Shown: one piece after another, positions 34,805-47,781 of the stretch
Layout: the number at the start of each line of letters is the position of its first letter
Numbering within the stretch: position 1 is the first letter of the stretch
Assembly (NCBI RefSeq): GCF_026151205.1
Contig: NC_087074.1
Span: forward strand, 6,696,001 to 6,760,000
Reading direction: 5' to 3'
Length of the DNA: 64,000 nucleotides
Origin: Bolinopsis microptera
Taxonomy: Eukaryota; Ctenophora; Tentaculata; Lobata; Bolinopsidae
Notes under the pieces: generated by a model
The model's database searches: none
Seen by the model: only the letters and a program-made list of their open reading frames with translations
Told to the model about the DNA's origin: nothing
Position numbers and translations under genes: made by a program

Positions 34805-37611
34805 CGGATCGTTTTTACCAATCGGGCATAACCAACCTCAGTAACAACGTATTCACCCAAATTTGTCAGTTAACTTTAACATATCTATAACGCTTTTGTT
34901 TGTTTGAGTGTTTTCATGCATTTATTTTGGAGGCTGTGACATTATGTGACGTTATGCATTTTCCTCAGAATTTCAGCAATTATCATAAATAATAGTGGCC
35001 AGTGGGTCACAAACTAAATACTCAAAATAATCCAAGTAATTGAGGTTTCTGTTATTGAACAATGTATCATTCCAAGCGGACCAATATCTCAGACGTTATC
35101 ACTACTAATATAATATAAGATTCACTATTCAATAATTATTTTAATACTTTAAGTTTATACATGCTTATAATAATTATAAAGGCATTAAGCTCATAAATAA
35201 GGCATCTGAATTTAAGCAATTCAACAAAGAGTGACTCAAGTTAAAATTAACGATGTTCTAAAGGCTTCACAACGGCACTTAATAACGACACAAGTTCAAA
35301 GTCGTCTATAATTAACGGAAAACAGCTTGCAACCCCCCTTAATTTCCATTTCCGTGGCTACTTGACCCTTCAAACTGTGGGGTAATGTACGCTGCCGAGG
35401 TTTTCAATATGTAATTCTTAGCTTTATCAAGGAAACCTATACTTATGATAACTGAGCAGATGGGTTTAACTGGTTAAACTTCATGATTAGTTATCCGCAC
35501 GTGTTTAAAATTATTTATCTATATAAATTTATAAGCTGTCAATTTAAGGTAAACTTTATAAAAGAAGCATCTAATTCTAAAGACGTATTGAAACAACAGT
35601 CAAAAACGCCAAAGTAATGACATTAAACAATATCCTGGAAATGGGGCTATGAACATTATCATTGATTATGATTGTAAACCGGGACAGTGCCCGGGTGGTT
35701 CTAATGACCAATTTTTTATTCCCCTTTTGGTGCCCCTAAAGTTGGACAAATTAGGTTATTTTAGAGGATACGCCGGTATAAAAGTGTGTTTCTAGATCAA
35801 AACGCGCAGTTTTGCTAGTACCTCAGTTAAGTTTTTCAGAATTGTCCCACATTCAAACAACGATTTGCCCCCCCCCCCCCCCCTCCCCCCTAAGATGGCG
35901 GGGTCAGCAGGGCCCTTCGTTACGCCACGGATTATAGTGTAGGGCGGAACTGAAACGACACTGTCAAGAACCTTAGTGTAAACCATTAAACCTGCCCAAA
36001 AGCTGCAAACAATCTCAATAATAAACTCGCTCAACCAACACCTAAGGTTACAGTGGATTTAGTAAACTGAAAAGCAGAAGAACATTGTGCTATCAGGTAT
36101 ACAGTAGAGAAATTCCTAAATCGTCAAAAGAACAAAAGTTTACCACAGAAAATGTTTATCTCTGAAACGTATTGCAGTGCAGGACGCAGTATCTAATTGG
36201 ACTAATTTAGAATTCTATCAATATCATCTTCAATTAATCTTCAGTTAACTTATTCATATTCAACTATCTGATTGGTTATGTTTAGCTGAGTAAAATCTAA
36301 ACTAAAATCTTTTGTTTCGATGACGAAATGTTCTGAAGTGAATATAACAGTAACTTAAGATATGATTATCAGAAAAGGATAGCCGTGAAAAAAGACGGAG
36401 TGGGTTTTAGGAAACATAAATTAAAACGACCGGTATTATAGTAGTACTAGTATAATATTTGTTTCCAATGACAAACTTCGATTGTCTTCAGCCCGATATA
36501 AATACATAACAGCAGTTTATAATCAGTGATAACATACTAAGAATTAAGAAGCTAATTACCTCCAAAAAAGTAATAGATGTGAACAACAGCCGAAAACAAC
36601 CAAACGAACAAGTGCCTGTGACTTAGCAACTAGATTTAGAAATTCAGGCAGGGTGGATGGACAAAGTGGTCTCAATTCTGGAGGAAGCTCTATGTAATTA
36701 ATTATTATTAATTATAATTAATTGATATATTAGCGAGTTGAACGCGTTCGGAGAAGGACAGGGAGGGTGGTATTGGTTCAGAATAGGGAGGTACATTTTA
36801 ACAAAAGATTCATAATATCATCTCAAACCTGAACTTCTCTCATCTCAAGAGTTAGGGTATAGGGGAGGAGATAATGGGATTGATTTCAGGTCAGTTTGTA
36901 TTTAGTACTGCTCTTCGTCAACGACAGGTGACAGGTCAAATAGTGATTCCTTCCAAGTGTCATCTTGGTCTGTTTTAGGCAGTTGTTGCCTACTATATAT
37001 TATAATCCTTCTGGTTGGGTCCATCGACTGTGGAATAAGAAGATTAATCTCAAGAATTCTTTAATATCAAACGAGGAGTTGAATAGTAACCATGGTAACG
37101 CGGTTGGAACGCGCACACGCACGTGCAAGGATTAGAGAGGGGGATAACGATGGTTATGTTAAACTTATTTAATTCGGTTGCACTTAGTTATGAACTGAGT
37201 TCGAATTAAAAGTCTCTGCTATCCCTTGTCTTAACTCGATTTGTCTCTAATTTAATCGGCGAATTTCAAATTTACGCCCGATCAGGGATAATTTGTGATA
37301 ATTTTACTCCTACCTAGAGCTGAGTAGATGTACCATTGCAGGATTTTAGTGACGCACAAATGTGATGACGTATTAATATAATAATGACGCACAGACTTAG
37401 TGACGCACTAGTTTAACTAAGCGATATCACAAACCTGAAACCCTGTACAGCTGGAGTTTAACTTTAAAAGATCAGGCTGGGGGGTATTATTTAGGTGGTG
37501 AATAATTTCAAGGCATTAGAAAAGCTTCCGATTTAGTTAATCTGTTTTCTATGTAGTCACTAGCTCAAAATCTAATGTTCTAAGTCGATCTACATAACAC
37601 TCGAATGTCAA
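34805..37611. other. Intergenic stretch, nothing recognised
   Basis: AT-rich sequence upstream of the alpha2-delta start. A 5'UTR exon and promoter of that gene probably lie somewhere here or beyond, but I cannot place them. A C run with one T break sits near 35869-35890. Confidence 0.5.
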
Positions 37612-38090
37612 GATACTGCAATTTGAATCCACAAGAATGAAAATACCGTTGGAGGCTTATTTCAAATTTTAAAACTTAGCGATCATCATGCGATATTTCT
37701 TTATATAATTTTAAGGTTAGGGTTTTGTGAGATCAGGATGAGAGCAGGGGCCAGGTTTTGGGTTATCCGTCAAAAGCCGGAGGTGTACGGGTACCATAAT
37801 CAGTCAAAGTTTATGAAAGCAAGCACAGAGTTATTAGTAATCTTCCGCTCGACATCCCATCCAGCCATCCTTATATTCAGGCATACTGCATAGAGGAAGC
37901 TGGAAATATTGTAACCACTTTTCGCGTGCACGAGAGAGGCTTGCAATGTGTAGCAATTATTATTAAATGGAAATAAGGGTTCAGGAGCGAAGCCCCCAGA
38001 AAATTTGGCCCCCTGTGAAATTAAATAAGGTATAACCGGTTAATACAATTAATTTCCACCTATTTTGTATGTTCTTATTAAGTCGTGTAG
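37612..38090. repeat. 479-bp direct repeat A, copy 1
   Basis: Starts GATACTGCAATTTGAATCC and ends AAGTCGTGTAG. Near-identical to 38406-38884. Confidence 0.95.
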
Positions 38091-38405
38091 CGTCAAACGC
38101 TACCGTTTAAAACTATTAAAACTGATTTTTAACCCTTGAAAAAACAACCCAACTGCCATTATCCACCACCACCTAGTTGTTTCAAACAACTAAATAGCTA
38201 AAAGTTCAAAGAAAACGGCAGACATCGATATTTTGCAGCTTTCATCTAGTAGCGAAATGGTTCTACTTCTATCAAACGATAGACTCTATGAAACGAGGAC
38301 TGTACAGGAGCCAATTATGAAATTTGTGCGGCTTCAATAGACGATATTGAATGTTGATATTGTCAGCATATTGATAATCACTGAAATTAATTGCATTGTT
38401 ATAAT
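38091..38405. repeat. Dispersed repeat B, copy 2
   Basis: A 315-bp copy of 34483-34804, lying exactly between the two 479-bp repeats. Confidence 0.95.
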
Positions 38406-38884
38406 GATACTGCAATTTGAATCCACAAGAATGAACATACCGTTGGAGGCTTATTTCAAATTTAAAAACTTAGCGATCATCATGCGATATTTCTTTATAT
38501 AATTTTAAGGTTAGGGTTTTGTGAGATCAGGATGAGAGCAGGGGCCAGGTTTTGGGTTATCCGTCAGAGGCCGGAGGTGTACGGGTACCATAATCAGTCA
38601 AAGTTAATGAAAGCAAGCACAGAGTTATTAGTAATCTTCCGCTCGACATCCCATCCAGCCATCCTTATATTCAGGCATACTGCATAGAGGAAGCTGGAAA
38701 TATTGTAACCACTTTTCGCGTGCACGAGAGAGGCTTGCAATGTGTAGCAATTATTATTAAATGGAAATAAGGGTTCAGGAGCGAAGCCCCCAGAAAATTT
38801 GGCCCCCTGTGAAATTAAATAAGGTATAACCGGTTAATACAATTAATTTCCACCTATTTTGTATGTTCTTATTAAGTCGTGTAG
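38406..38884. repeat. 479-bp direct repeat A, copy 2
   Basis: Same length and boundaries as 37612-38090, with a handful of substitutions. Confidence 0.95.
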
Positions 38885-40521
38885 TGTTAATGTTATTATT
38901 GACTCTTATTTGACGATTCTTTCAAGAAATTTTCTGATTTTTCTGAATAGACTCAGCGATGACAATGTTCTAATAATAATATAATGAAAGTTGTGTATGT
39001 GATCCGACTTGAATATCCGATACATGAGTCATGACGTAGATATGATACATAAAATAGCCGTCAGACAGGAAATAGCCGTCAGACGGGTCAGGAGAGATCA
39101 TCCAAGGGTGACCCAGGCTTCTAATTCTAATACTTTGTGGTTTTCTTCTTTGTAAGATTGCCGGGAGTGTAAACGAGATTACTCACATTTTGGCGATATT
39201 CCACATCACACACGGAAGAAGGTTTGTTCTCCTGCTTCACTTCTGAGGTGGTGAGTGAAACAACTTATAAGATCCAGGACTGTAATGAAAGGGATGTGAC
39301 AGTGTCATTCCGGGAAGCCTAAAATAAGCCCGATATCAGTGAAAACTGAACGGATCTAGCCTGATACGTCACGGTTGGAGAGGTCTGCATTCACCGACCA
39401 CATACAGGAATTAATGTGGATCTATTAATAGACTTTAGGCAGAGGTATCCGCAACTTTTACATCATTTCCATGGTCTACTCGCCCAAACTTGTACCTGAT
39501 TCTATCATAACACAGCTGAGTCTGCTGATCTGATGATGCACTTATATGGCGATAAGAACCACACTGAATGTAGCTGTAAATATGCCCTTATATAGTAATA
39601 GCAATCGCGATGGATGTAACTGTAAACACGAAATAAGAAAGTTAGCCCCCCCCCCCCCCTATAACGGAGCGTTCACACAGCTACTCTCATCACATCTACT
39701 GAAGGTAGAGATAATGTGTAGCCTATCAAACAATACTCACGTACTCACCAGGCAGCCGGGTTCACTGGGTGGGTGGTTTAAAACCTCTGATGACATGTTA
39801 ATATTGGGGACCTTTGTCGGGCTGTACGTTTGTTGTGTCAGCTCGACAGTTTGGGGCTAACTGTGAAACATCCCAAGTTCTGTCTGTAATTTGTGCTTTG
39901 AAGTAAGGACTTCTAAATTGAGAATAAGTTCACCACGTCCATCTTTATTGTTAGTTTTGTTGCTCCCGTAGTAATAGTTATGTGCAAGTATGCAATACCC
40001 ATCGATATAGTACGGTGAAAAGCTATAATTTTTGGAGCACAGCCGTCCCTTAGTCACCGTATCTATCTAATACAGCCGTCCCCCGCAGTCACCGTCTATC
40101 TAACACAGTACACAGTTGTCCCTCGGTCCCTCCGCCGACTCACCACAGCATGTACACTCTACTTACTTCACTCTTGCAATTTAATTAAACTGAAGAGTTT
40201 AAGACGGGCCACCAATATCCACACGAGATGGTTGGGACTATTCTGCGGGTGAGATATTAAGTGGAACACTGGTTACTATGGTTACTGGGGTGAGTCAGAC
40301 AGTTTCCTATTGTCACGGTAGACTCGCATTTACACGACGATTTACCCACAAATATGCACTCGTGCAGCCTGCAGCTCACGATCATATCGTCATCGAATTT
40401 ACGGAACATCCAATTAACTTCAGTTTTGACGATATTATGTTAATTAATTTACTGGTCCGCCACTCAACATGCAAGTTTGCGGTAAGAAGTCAGTCTAAGT
40501 AGGAGCAGTGGAATATTATTC
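38885..40521. other. Intergenic stretch, nothing recognised
   Basis: No exon or named repeat that I can support. A C run lies near 39644-39658. Confidence 0.5.
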
Positions 40522-41139
40522 TTAGCACGGCGTGACACAACGCAGGGTGGACCAAGGGGGCCGACAAAACAAATATAGCAGAAGTAGCATTTGGCATGGA
40601 ATGCAAAACCATGTGCTTGGAGAAGCGCGCATCATTTGCACGCCGATCGCAATAGTTTTTGTGGCAACGTCCACTATTTTGTTCTCGCGCGCGCTCCCAA
40701 GTCCATTTTCTCTGGCAAGTCTGGACGCCTCTTCCACCAGTCCTGGCTGTCGAGCGGTCACATCAAAGGCGCACTGAACTGATTGTCTTTGAAGTCACCG
40801 CGCACGTTTGATAACTTTGAACACAACTTCAAAGGGGCATTTTCTCTCGAGACTCTCGCAGCACTTATCAATCCTTGATTTTGAGAACGCCTTTGCCTTG
40901 CGAAACATTTCTACATTTCGATGCCTTCCGGTTTTTTTGCACAAAATTTGAGCTCGTTCCTCGTTTTGGTTTGGGTAGCAGAGCATTGGCCGCCCTTTCC
41001 GCTCCGCTTCAAACCTTGTCTGGTCCGCTGCGAAATAGTATTCACTGTCTCGCAGATAGCGAGAGGGTAGCAGTGTGTGTAACGTAATATCTCTCATCCT
41101 GCTCCTCCCGTGTAGGTGACCTAGATATGTGTGGTACAC
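40522..41139 (-). pseudogene. Unidentified open frame broken by one stop
   Basis: One minus-strand frame stays open for about 200 codons apart from a TGA at 40795-40797. It encodes RFEAERKGRPMLCYPNQNEE upstream and TARQPGLVEEASRLARENGL downstream. Composition is more GC-rich than the surroundings. I do not recognise the protein. It could be a decayed gene or transposon fragment, or chance. Confidence 0.3.
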
Positions 41140-41995
41140 TTCCGGCCACTCTCAGTGTAGTCTTCTGATGGATCTCACTTTGCAGCTCCCTTGTTCTGGA
41201 GACTTGTAATTTGAGCTCGCCTTGTGTCTAGTTTATTTTAGTGTTCTGTAAATTTCACCCCTGTTTTACGCTCCAGTTATTTGGTTTACATTGTTGCGAG
41301 TTATGCTGCTCGCTCACCCCATACATGTGTGTGTTTTGTGCTCCTTCATAAACACAGCTGTCGGATACTTTATTATATCTGTTCGATCATTAGTTTGCTT
41401 TTTAACGCGAAATCAAATTTAGCTTTCGTCAAACCTTGCCGCGCTTTTGTCCAACAAATGCTGTGGATTGCGGTATAATGCCACAGTGTATATTACTGGT
41501 TTATCTATCTGATATGCATTATTGTGACTATTCGTACTGCAACGTTCCACCCTCTCGACTAGTACTGCAGTTACAAGTATGTCCTGTTATCACAACTAGG
41601 ACAAAATACACTAACTCTAGATATGTACACATGTATACATACTGCACAGATATATTACATGAACGTGTGTATTTTCTCTTACAGTAGGATATGAATATAT
41701 ACTAGTTTGACTTGCGTGTTCAAACTGTGTGGTGACACGTGTGCGTGCATAGCTAGCAATATCCACTGTAACTATAAATGTGATAAATGTACACCGAATA
41801 TGAATATCCTCCTATAATTGCATGATATGTGTACGTTATATTATGTTGGCACTACTACCGTGTCAGTGAGATGTAGCCACGATCTCTGTCTCTCTGTCTC
41901 TTTCTTGGCTGATTCTACACATAAAAATATCTCGTTCTCTATCTTTCTATATTTCTCTCTCTTCCTCTCTCACTATCACTCACTCACTCACTCTT

Positions 41996-42037
<42 letters not shown>

Positions 42038-42539
42038 CTGATTCTACACACATACATATATATGTCAGGGCAGGACTCACGTGTATTGTGACACGTGAAA
42101 AGCATTAACATTGTCGCTGTTGCTAAGTTACAACTGTCTTTAATAGACCGGTCCTGGTTTGTGCGTACTTCTCCATTAATACGGTTTTGTCCCTAACCGT
42201 GTACACACACACACACAGAGTGAGTGTAGTGTACACCAGACACCACAATGACTTGCCATGTACACTGTACATAATGTACACTGTGTACTCCTTGTATGAT
42301 CCTCCCAATTACCAAAATATCACATCTTCTTACGTCTGTTTAAAGTTCAGATAGAGGGGGAGAGAGAGAGAAATGGGCTGATCGCCCTGTATTATTAGAG
42401 TGTACGTTGTATCATTACCAAGGCTTTAGTTCCCCTCAATTCAGACACCCCGTGTCTACTGCAGAGCAGGTTTAGTCTGTCTTCTCCTCGCAATCTGTCC
42501 CGGGTGTATGTGTGTGTAAAGTTGGAGGTCTTAATCAGC
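41140..42539. other. Intergenic stretch with CT microsatellite
   Basis: No supported gene. A CT-rich tract lies at about 41935-42034 and a CA run at about 42205-42217. Confidence 0.5.
41340..41355 (-). promoter_or_regulatory. Recurrent motif GTGTTTATRAAGGAGC, copy 1
   Basis: Plus strand GCTCCTTCATAAACAC. It includes a forkhead-like TGTTTAT core. Its regulatory role is inferred only from recurrence. Confidence 0.4.
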
Positions 42540-43755
42540 TCCTCCTCCTATATTGTATTACTCTCCTCCTCCTCTCATCTTATATTGTATTACTTTACTC
42601 CTGTTATATTGTGTTATCTTCCTACTCCTCATCCTACTCCTCCTACTCCTTCTCATCCTACTCCTCCTACTCCTACTCCTCCTACTCCTCCTACTCCTCC
42701 TCCTACTCCTCCTACTCCTCCTACTCCTCCTACTCCTCCTACTCCTCCTACTCCTCCTACTCCCCCTACTCCTCCTACTCCTCCTATTCCTCCTACTTCT
42801 CTTACTCCTCCTCATCCTACTCCTCCTACTCCTCTTCCTCCTCTTCCTCCTCATATTCCTCCTACTTCTCCTACTCCTCCTCCTCCTCTTACTCCTCCTC
42901 CTCATCCTACTCTTCCTCCTCCTACTCCTCCTCCTCATATTCCTCCTCCTCATATTCCTCCTACTTCTCCTCCTCCTCTTCCTCCTCTTCCTCCTCCTAC
43001 TCCTCCTCCTATTCCTCCTACTTCTCCTACTCCTCCTCCTCCTCCTCCTCCTCCTCCTCCTCCTCCTCCTACTCTTCCTCCTCCTACTCCTCCTCCTATT
43101 CCTCCTACTTCTCTTACTCCTACTCCTCCTACTCCTCCTACTCCTCTTCCTCCTCTTCCTCCTCATATTCCTCCTACTTCTCCTACTCCTCCTACTCCTT
43201 CTCATCCTACTCCTCCTACTCCTACTCCTCCTCCTACTCCTCCTACTCCTCCTACTCCTCCTCCTACTCCTCTTCCTCCTCCTACTCCTCCTCCTATTCC
43301 TCCTACTCCTCCTACTCCTCCTCCTCATCCTACTCTTCCTCCTCTTCCTCCTCCTCCTCCTCTTACTCCTCCTCCTCATCCTCCTCATCCTCCTCATCCT
43401 CCTCCTCCTACTCCTCTTCCTCCTCTTCCTCCTCATATTCCTCCTACTTCTCCTACTCCTCCTACTCCTTCTCATCCTACTCCTCCTACTCCTACTCCTC
43501 CTCCTACTCCTCCTACTCCTCCTCCTACTCCTCTTCCTCCTCCTACTCCTCCTCCTCATCCTACTCTTCCTCCTCTTCCTCCTCCTCCTCCTCTTACTCC
43601 TCCTCCTCATCCTCCTCATCCTCCTCATCCTCCTCCTCCTACTCCTCTTCCTCCTCTTCCTCCTCATATTCCTCCTACTTCTCCTACTCCTCCTACTCCT
43701 CCTCCTCTTCCTCCTCTTCCTCCTCATATTCCTCCTCCTCCTCCTCCTCCTCTTA
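42540..43755. repeat. 1.2-kb pyrimidine tract (TCC/TAC minisatellite)
   Basis: Almost pure TCC, TAC, TTC and CAT triplets for 1.2 kb, with longer repeated blocks (a block near 43139-43340 recurs near 43427-43600). All three plus frames and one minus frame are open for this reason; none looks like a protein gene. The minus strand is GGA-rich. Confidence 0.95.
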
Positions 43756-46100
43756 TATACGAATACTCAGTAGTCAGATTGGGTTCCTCTCGTCCTTTCG
43801 AGTCCAGTTTTATGTGTGTTAAAATCTACTAGTATTATGTAATGTGTGCTCGCAGCAGGGTGGGTGGAATGATGGGCTACTACTACTACTACTAGACTTT
43901 ATAACTAAGTTTACAGGGTTCTTTAGAGGAGATGTACCCTGAACTGGGTGATTTAATCAGTCTGCTGTGTAATAAGTATTAGTCCGTTGGACCACTTATT
44001 ACGTCTTCTACCTTCAATCACCCATTATCTCCTCTCTCTCTCTGGTTGGACACAGGTCCCCTAATATTGGGAGAAAGGTTCAAGAGGGGTCCGGACTCCG
44101 GGTGTAGAGAGGGAATATAACTCCACCCTCTCAGGGTCCCTCAGTTGTCGGGGGATTGTTTCATCTCACCAGCTTATCTTAACTTCTGCCGTTATGTAGT
44201 CCCGCAAAAAGAGAGGATTTCTTTTCAAAGCACTCAGCGCCCTCTGCGATCCTACATAATGGTGAGGTAACGGGAGGCGGGCTCAAAGAGAAACCTTTAT
44301 CATACTCTCTCTCCTCCCCTCTCTCTCTCCCCTCTCTCTCTCCTCTACACATCTAATACAGAGTAATATATTACCACCTCATTTATTAACAATACAAACC
44401 CTCCTAAGACTTGTGGCTTAGTGGCTCTGTGAACAATATGTTGATCCCATCACATCTGAACAGATCCTCTCATCTTTCTGCTCTATCTCATGTTTCCATG
44501 TAATGGTGGTGATGGCACTGTCAACTAGCGCCCACGTGTCAAATATTGAAACTATTGTCTATCATAGCAGACACTTTAACTAAATGATGGATACAGTGTA
44601 GACAAGTACCAGGCACGATATGGTGCTGTCTCTACAACTGTGTGCAAGCTAATTTTGTATAAAGAAAACCAATCCTAACACAAATCTTGTCGCCATTTCT
44701 TGTATGTATCACTATCTAATATGTAGACATCTCTGGTGTATTGCCACTGAAGTTGCCCAAATAGTTGCTCAACATTTTACACGTACTTGCGGTCACATTC
44801 CGGGCGTCTTTCCGCCTAGTCTCCACCCTTTTCACTTTTCAGCTTCTTATTCCACAGTTCTGTTACATCCAGCTAATACTCTCCTCGTGTTTCCTTAAAA
44901 GGTCCTCTCTTTGTAGGTTAATTAACTTCCCCAACTTGACTACTTAGTTCGGGTTGCGACACGATTATATTCCCTTTTGTTACACCCTTCCATCTATCCC
45001 TTCTCTCTCTCTCTCTCCCTCCACCCCCTTCTCTCTGTCTCTCTCCCCCTCCCTGACCCCCTTCTCTCTCCAGTGAACTACATTTGGACACCTGGGTCGC
45101 TGTCTGCAAGTCTCCGCCAAGTGTCCATCTTTATAGTTTATGGAGCGTATCAAGTTTGATAGAGCGTATCCAAGGGAGCTATTTGATTAGGGCTACTTTG
45201 ATAAATCGTGACATTATGGCCGTTTTTTAATTTTATATCAATATTTCTTGAGGGAGGCCATTTCGTGGAAATCGGTGTTTTGTACTTGACTTATATCGCC
45301 GCCCCAGCATTCCACATTTTCTTGCTTCCTTCAGCATATCGGGGGAAATTTAAAGAGTATATTATTTCATATCTTATAGTATGTAGAAAAGTAATGGTGA
45401 CAATCAGAATATGTTAAGCTCTATTGAAAATACAAAAGGTGAATGTAAATTGCGTTTCAAAGGATTTAGGCATATACTCAAGCAAATGCTGGGGGGGGAG
45501 CCCCTGTACTCAAGCATGTCGAAATTTCCAAGAATCTGAGTCATTATAATTATCTTCATTTAGCAAAAAGCCAAATAGTTCAGTTTCTAATAGTTTGCAG
45601 ATGAGCTCCTCTACTGTCATGTAAATTGTACCACCTACCAATAATGGTACCAGCTATATTAAAATCAGCTTCATTCTCAGTACTTGACAACCAATTCGAG
45701 GCGCAGCGCAACCTCGCATCTTATCTACCCTACACCAATATCACTAGTGTTAAAATATTTAGTAATATTAGAAATATACCCTTAATATTAAGATTACTTC
45801 AGCAGTATTGTGTACTAGTCTCCTCCAGCCCTGTCTCCCTAGTCTGATGTCTAAATAGTAGCCGTTTCAGCCCACATTACCCCGACTCTTCTCACCTGCA
45901 ATCCCTTATTTTCTGCTCCTTTATAAACACTATTGTTTATTTTCGGGGCTCTTCTACGGGTTCCTTAGCTGCATGATTTCAAACACTGCCCAGTTTCGTC
46001 AAATTGTCGTACCAGTTTGAGTCCATTATTTAGACCTGACCTGTTCTCGATAGTTTTCCGCCGTTTACACTTTACAACCTTCACTTGGTACCCTGTTTCA
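43756..46100. other. Intergenic stretch, nothing recognised
   Basis: Pyrimidine-rich patches (44300-44345, 45000-45070) and one copy of the GCTCCTTTATAAACAC motif at 45915. No exon supported. Confidence 0.5.
45915..45930 (-). promoter_or_regulatory. Recurrent motif, copy 2
   Basis: GCTCCTTTATAAACAC, followed by TATTGTTTAT, which makes an inverted pair of ATAAACA/TGTTTAT cores. Confidence 0.4.
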
Positions 46101-46106
46101 TTGTCC

Positions 46107-46535
46107 CTCGGTACTCTATTTCAGGCTTCATAAGTAGTGAAAGTACTCTATTTCAGGATTCTAGGTACCATATTTCAGGATTCTAGGTACCTTCTTTCAG
46201 GCTTCATAAGTACTCTATTTCATGCTTCATAAGTACTCTATTTCAGGCTTCATGGGTACCCTATTTCAGGCTTCATAAGTACTCTATTTCAGGCTTCATG
46301 AGTACCCTATTTCAGGATTCAAGGTACCTTATTTCAGGCTTCATAAGTACTCTATTTCATGCTTCATTTAACTCTATTTCAGGCTTCGTGGGTACCCTAT
46401 TTCAGGCTTCATAAGTACTCTATTTCAGGCTTCATGGGTACCCTATTTCAGGATTCAAGGTACCTTATTTCAGGATTCTAGGTACCATATTTCAGGCTTT
46501 ATATGTACCTTATTTCAGGCTTCGTAGGTACCTTA
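46107..46535. repeat. 23-bp minisatellite
   Basis: About 18 copies of a unit like GTACTCTATTTCAGGCTTCA, with alternating AAGTACTC and GGGTACCC variants. Each unit carries a splice-acceptor-like TATTTCAG|G. Confidence 0.93.
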
Positions 46536-46858
46536 CTCCAGACCGGATATTGGATTTGGTACGCACTCTGCGTGATCCGATGACAGGTTTTTTCTCCTCA
46601 GTTCAATCAACCAGCTCTTCTATGTTATCAGTTGATAGTATCTCCTGACATACATACAATAATTACCCGTAACATGTATACTAATCTCCGCTAATTATTC
46701 GCATAATTAGAGATATTATCGCGAGACACGTACGGCCCACGAATCTACGTACTCTACAGCAGCGTTATTATATCCCGTATATGAATGCGTGGGTAGTTTT
46801 GTCGGTATAAAGTGCGTTCCTCTCTCTCACTCTAAGTGACCTCCCTGTTATAGTAGTT

Positions 46859-46874
46859 GCTCCTTTATAAACAC
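46859..46874 (-). promoter_or_regulatory. Recurrent motif, copy 3
   Basis: GCTCCTTTATAAACAC followed by TATTGTTTATTGCTC, the same arrangement as copy 2. Confidence 0.4.
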
Positions 46875-46970
46875 TATTGTTTATTGCTCGTTGCACTTAG
46901 TACTTGGCCTGCTATATAACTGTCGAATTAGCTACTAAAGCCGGGCAACTGCTCAACATGTTAAACTCGC

Positions 46971-46971
<1 letters not shown>

Positions 46972-47004
<33 letters not shown>
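46972..47004. repeat. (GT)n tract
   Basis: About 15 GT dinucleotides. Confidence 0.9.
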
Positions 47005-47007
<3 letters not shown>

Positions 47008-47097
47008 AGCTCTGTCGTGTACATGTTAGTTAAGGGGTGGTTAGAGGGAGAACTACAATAACAACATAGTTCCCTTACTAAATATATGACAGGTAGT

Positions 47098-47190
47098 TCT
47101 ATCTCTCTCTCCCTCTCTCCCTCTCTCCCTCTCTCTCCCTCTCTCTCTCTCTCCCTCTCTCTCTCTCTCCCTCTCTCCCTCTCTCTCTCC

Positions 47191-47285
<95 letters not shown>
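47098..47285. repeat. (CT)n/(CCCTCT)n tract
   Basis: About 190 bp of CT and CCCTCT with an internal run of about 12 C. Confidence 0.95.
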
Positions 47286-47765
47286 TGGTACCTTACAAAC
47301 CTCTACTTTTTAGAGCTCGCAGGAAGAGAGAGAGAGAAAGAGAGAAAAAGAGCTGGTCTTTGAAACCTTACAGTTCTGGATCTTTCTGCACGTATAGGGT
47401 ACTTAGCAGTCGAGTTTCTCTTGATTTAGTTTGCGTTGAGATTGATATGCAACTGGAGGGATAGTAAATATAATATAAAATTCTGAATTTGCTGAAGTAG
47501 ATCGTGTTTTGGCTAATGATAGGAGTTCTAGACAGGGCAGTACCTACAGTCCGCACAGTAGACTAATGTATAGACCGGGTCTTTATATCACTAATATAGA
47601 CAATCCCGTGTGTCTAACGTCTGGGGAGAGAAGAGGAGTGTGATAATATGAAATAGGTATTAATTGAGGCTACCTTCAACACCAGTCACTACAGCTCCGG
47701 TGAAATGCCATTAAATGTACACGCGGTAAACGATTTGTAACTTTGTTTTAGTTGTATGGTTTGTT

Positions 47766-47781
47766 GCTTCTTTATAAACAC
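47766..47781 (-). promoter_or_regulatory. Recurrent motif, copy 4
   Basis: GCTTCTTTATAAACAC (one change) followed by AATTGTTTATTG. Confidence 0.4.

Noticed and set aside
39546..39860. 104-codon plus frame
   Set aside because: Runs through a C homopolymer and has no recognisable domain or splice context.
42504..43832. Very long open frames (Pro/Thr-rich, Ser/Tyr-rich, Leu-rich, Arg-rich)
   Set aside because: All arise from the TCC/TAC repeat; several frames are open at once and no non-repetitive coding sequence adjoins.
44089..44115. GGGGTCCGGACTCC, similar to the end of the telomere-repeat element
   Set aside because: Only about 14 bp match and no second arm or target duplication was found nearby.
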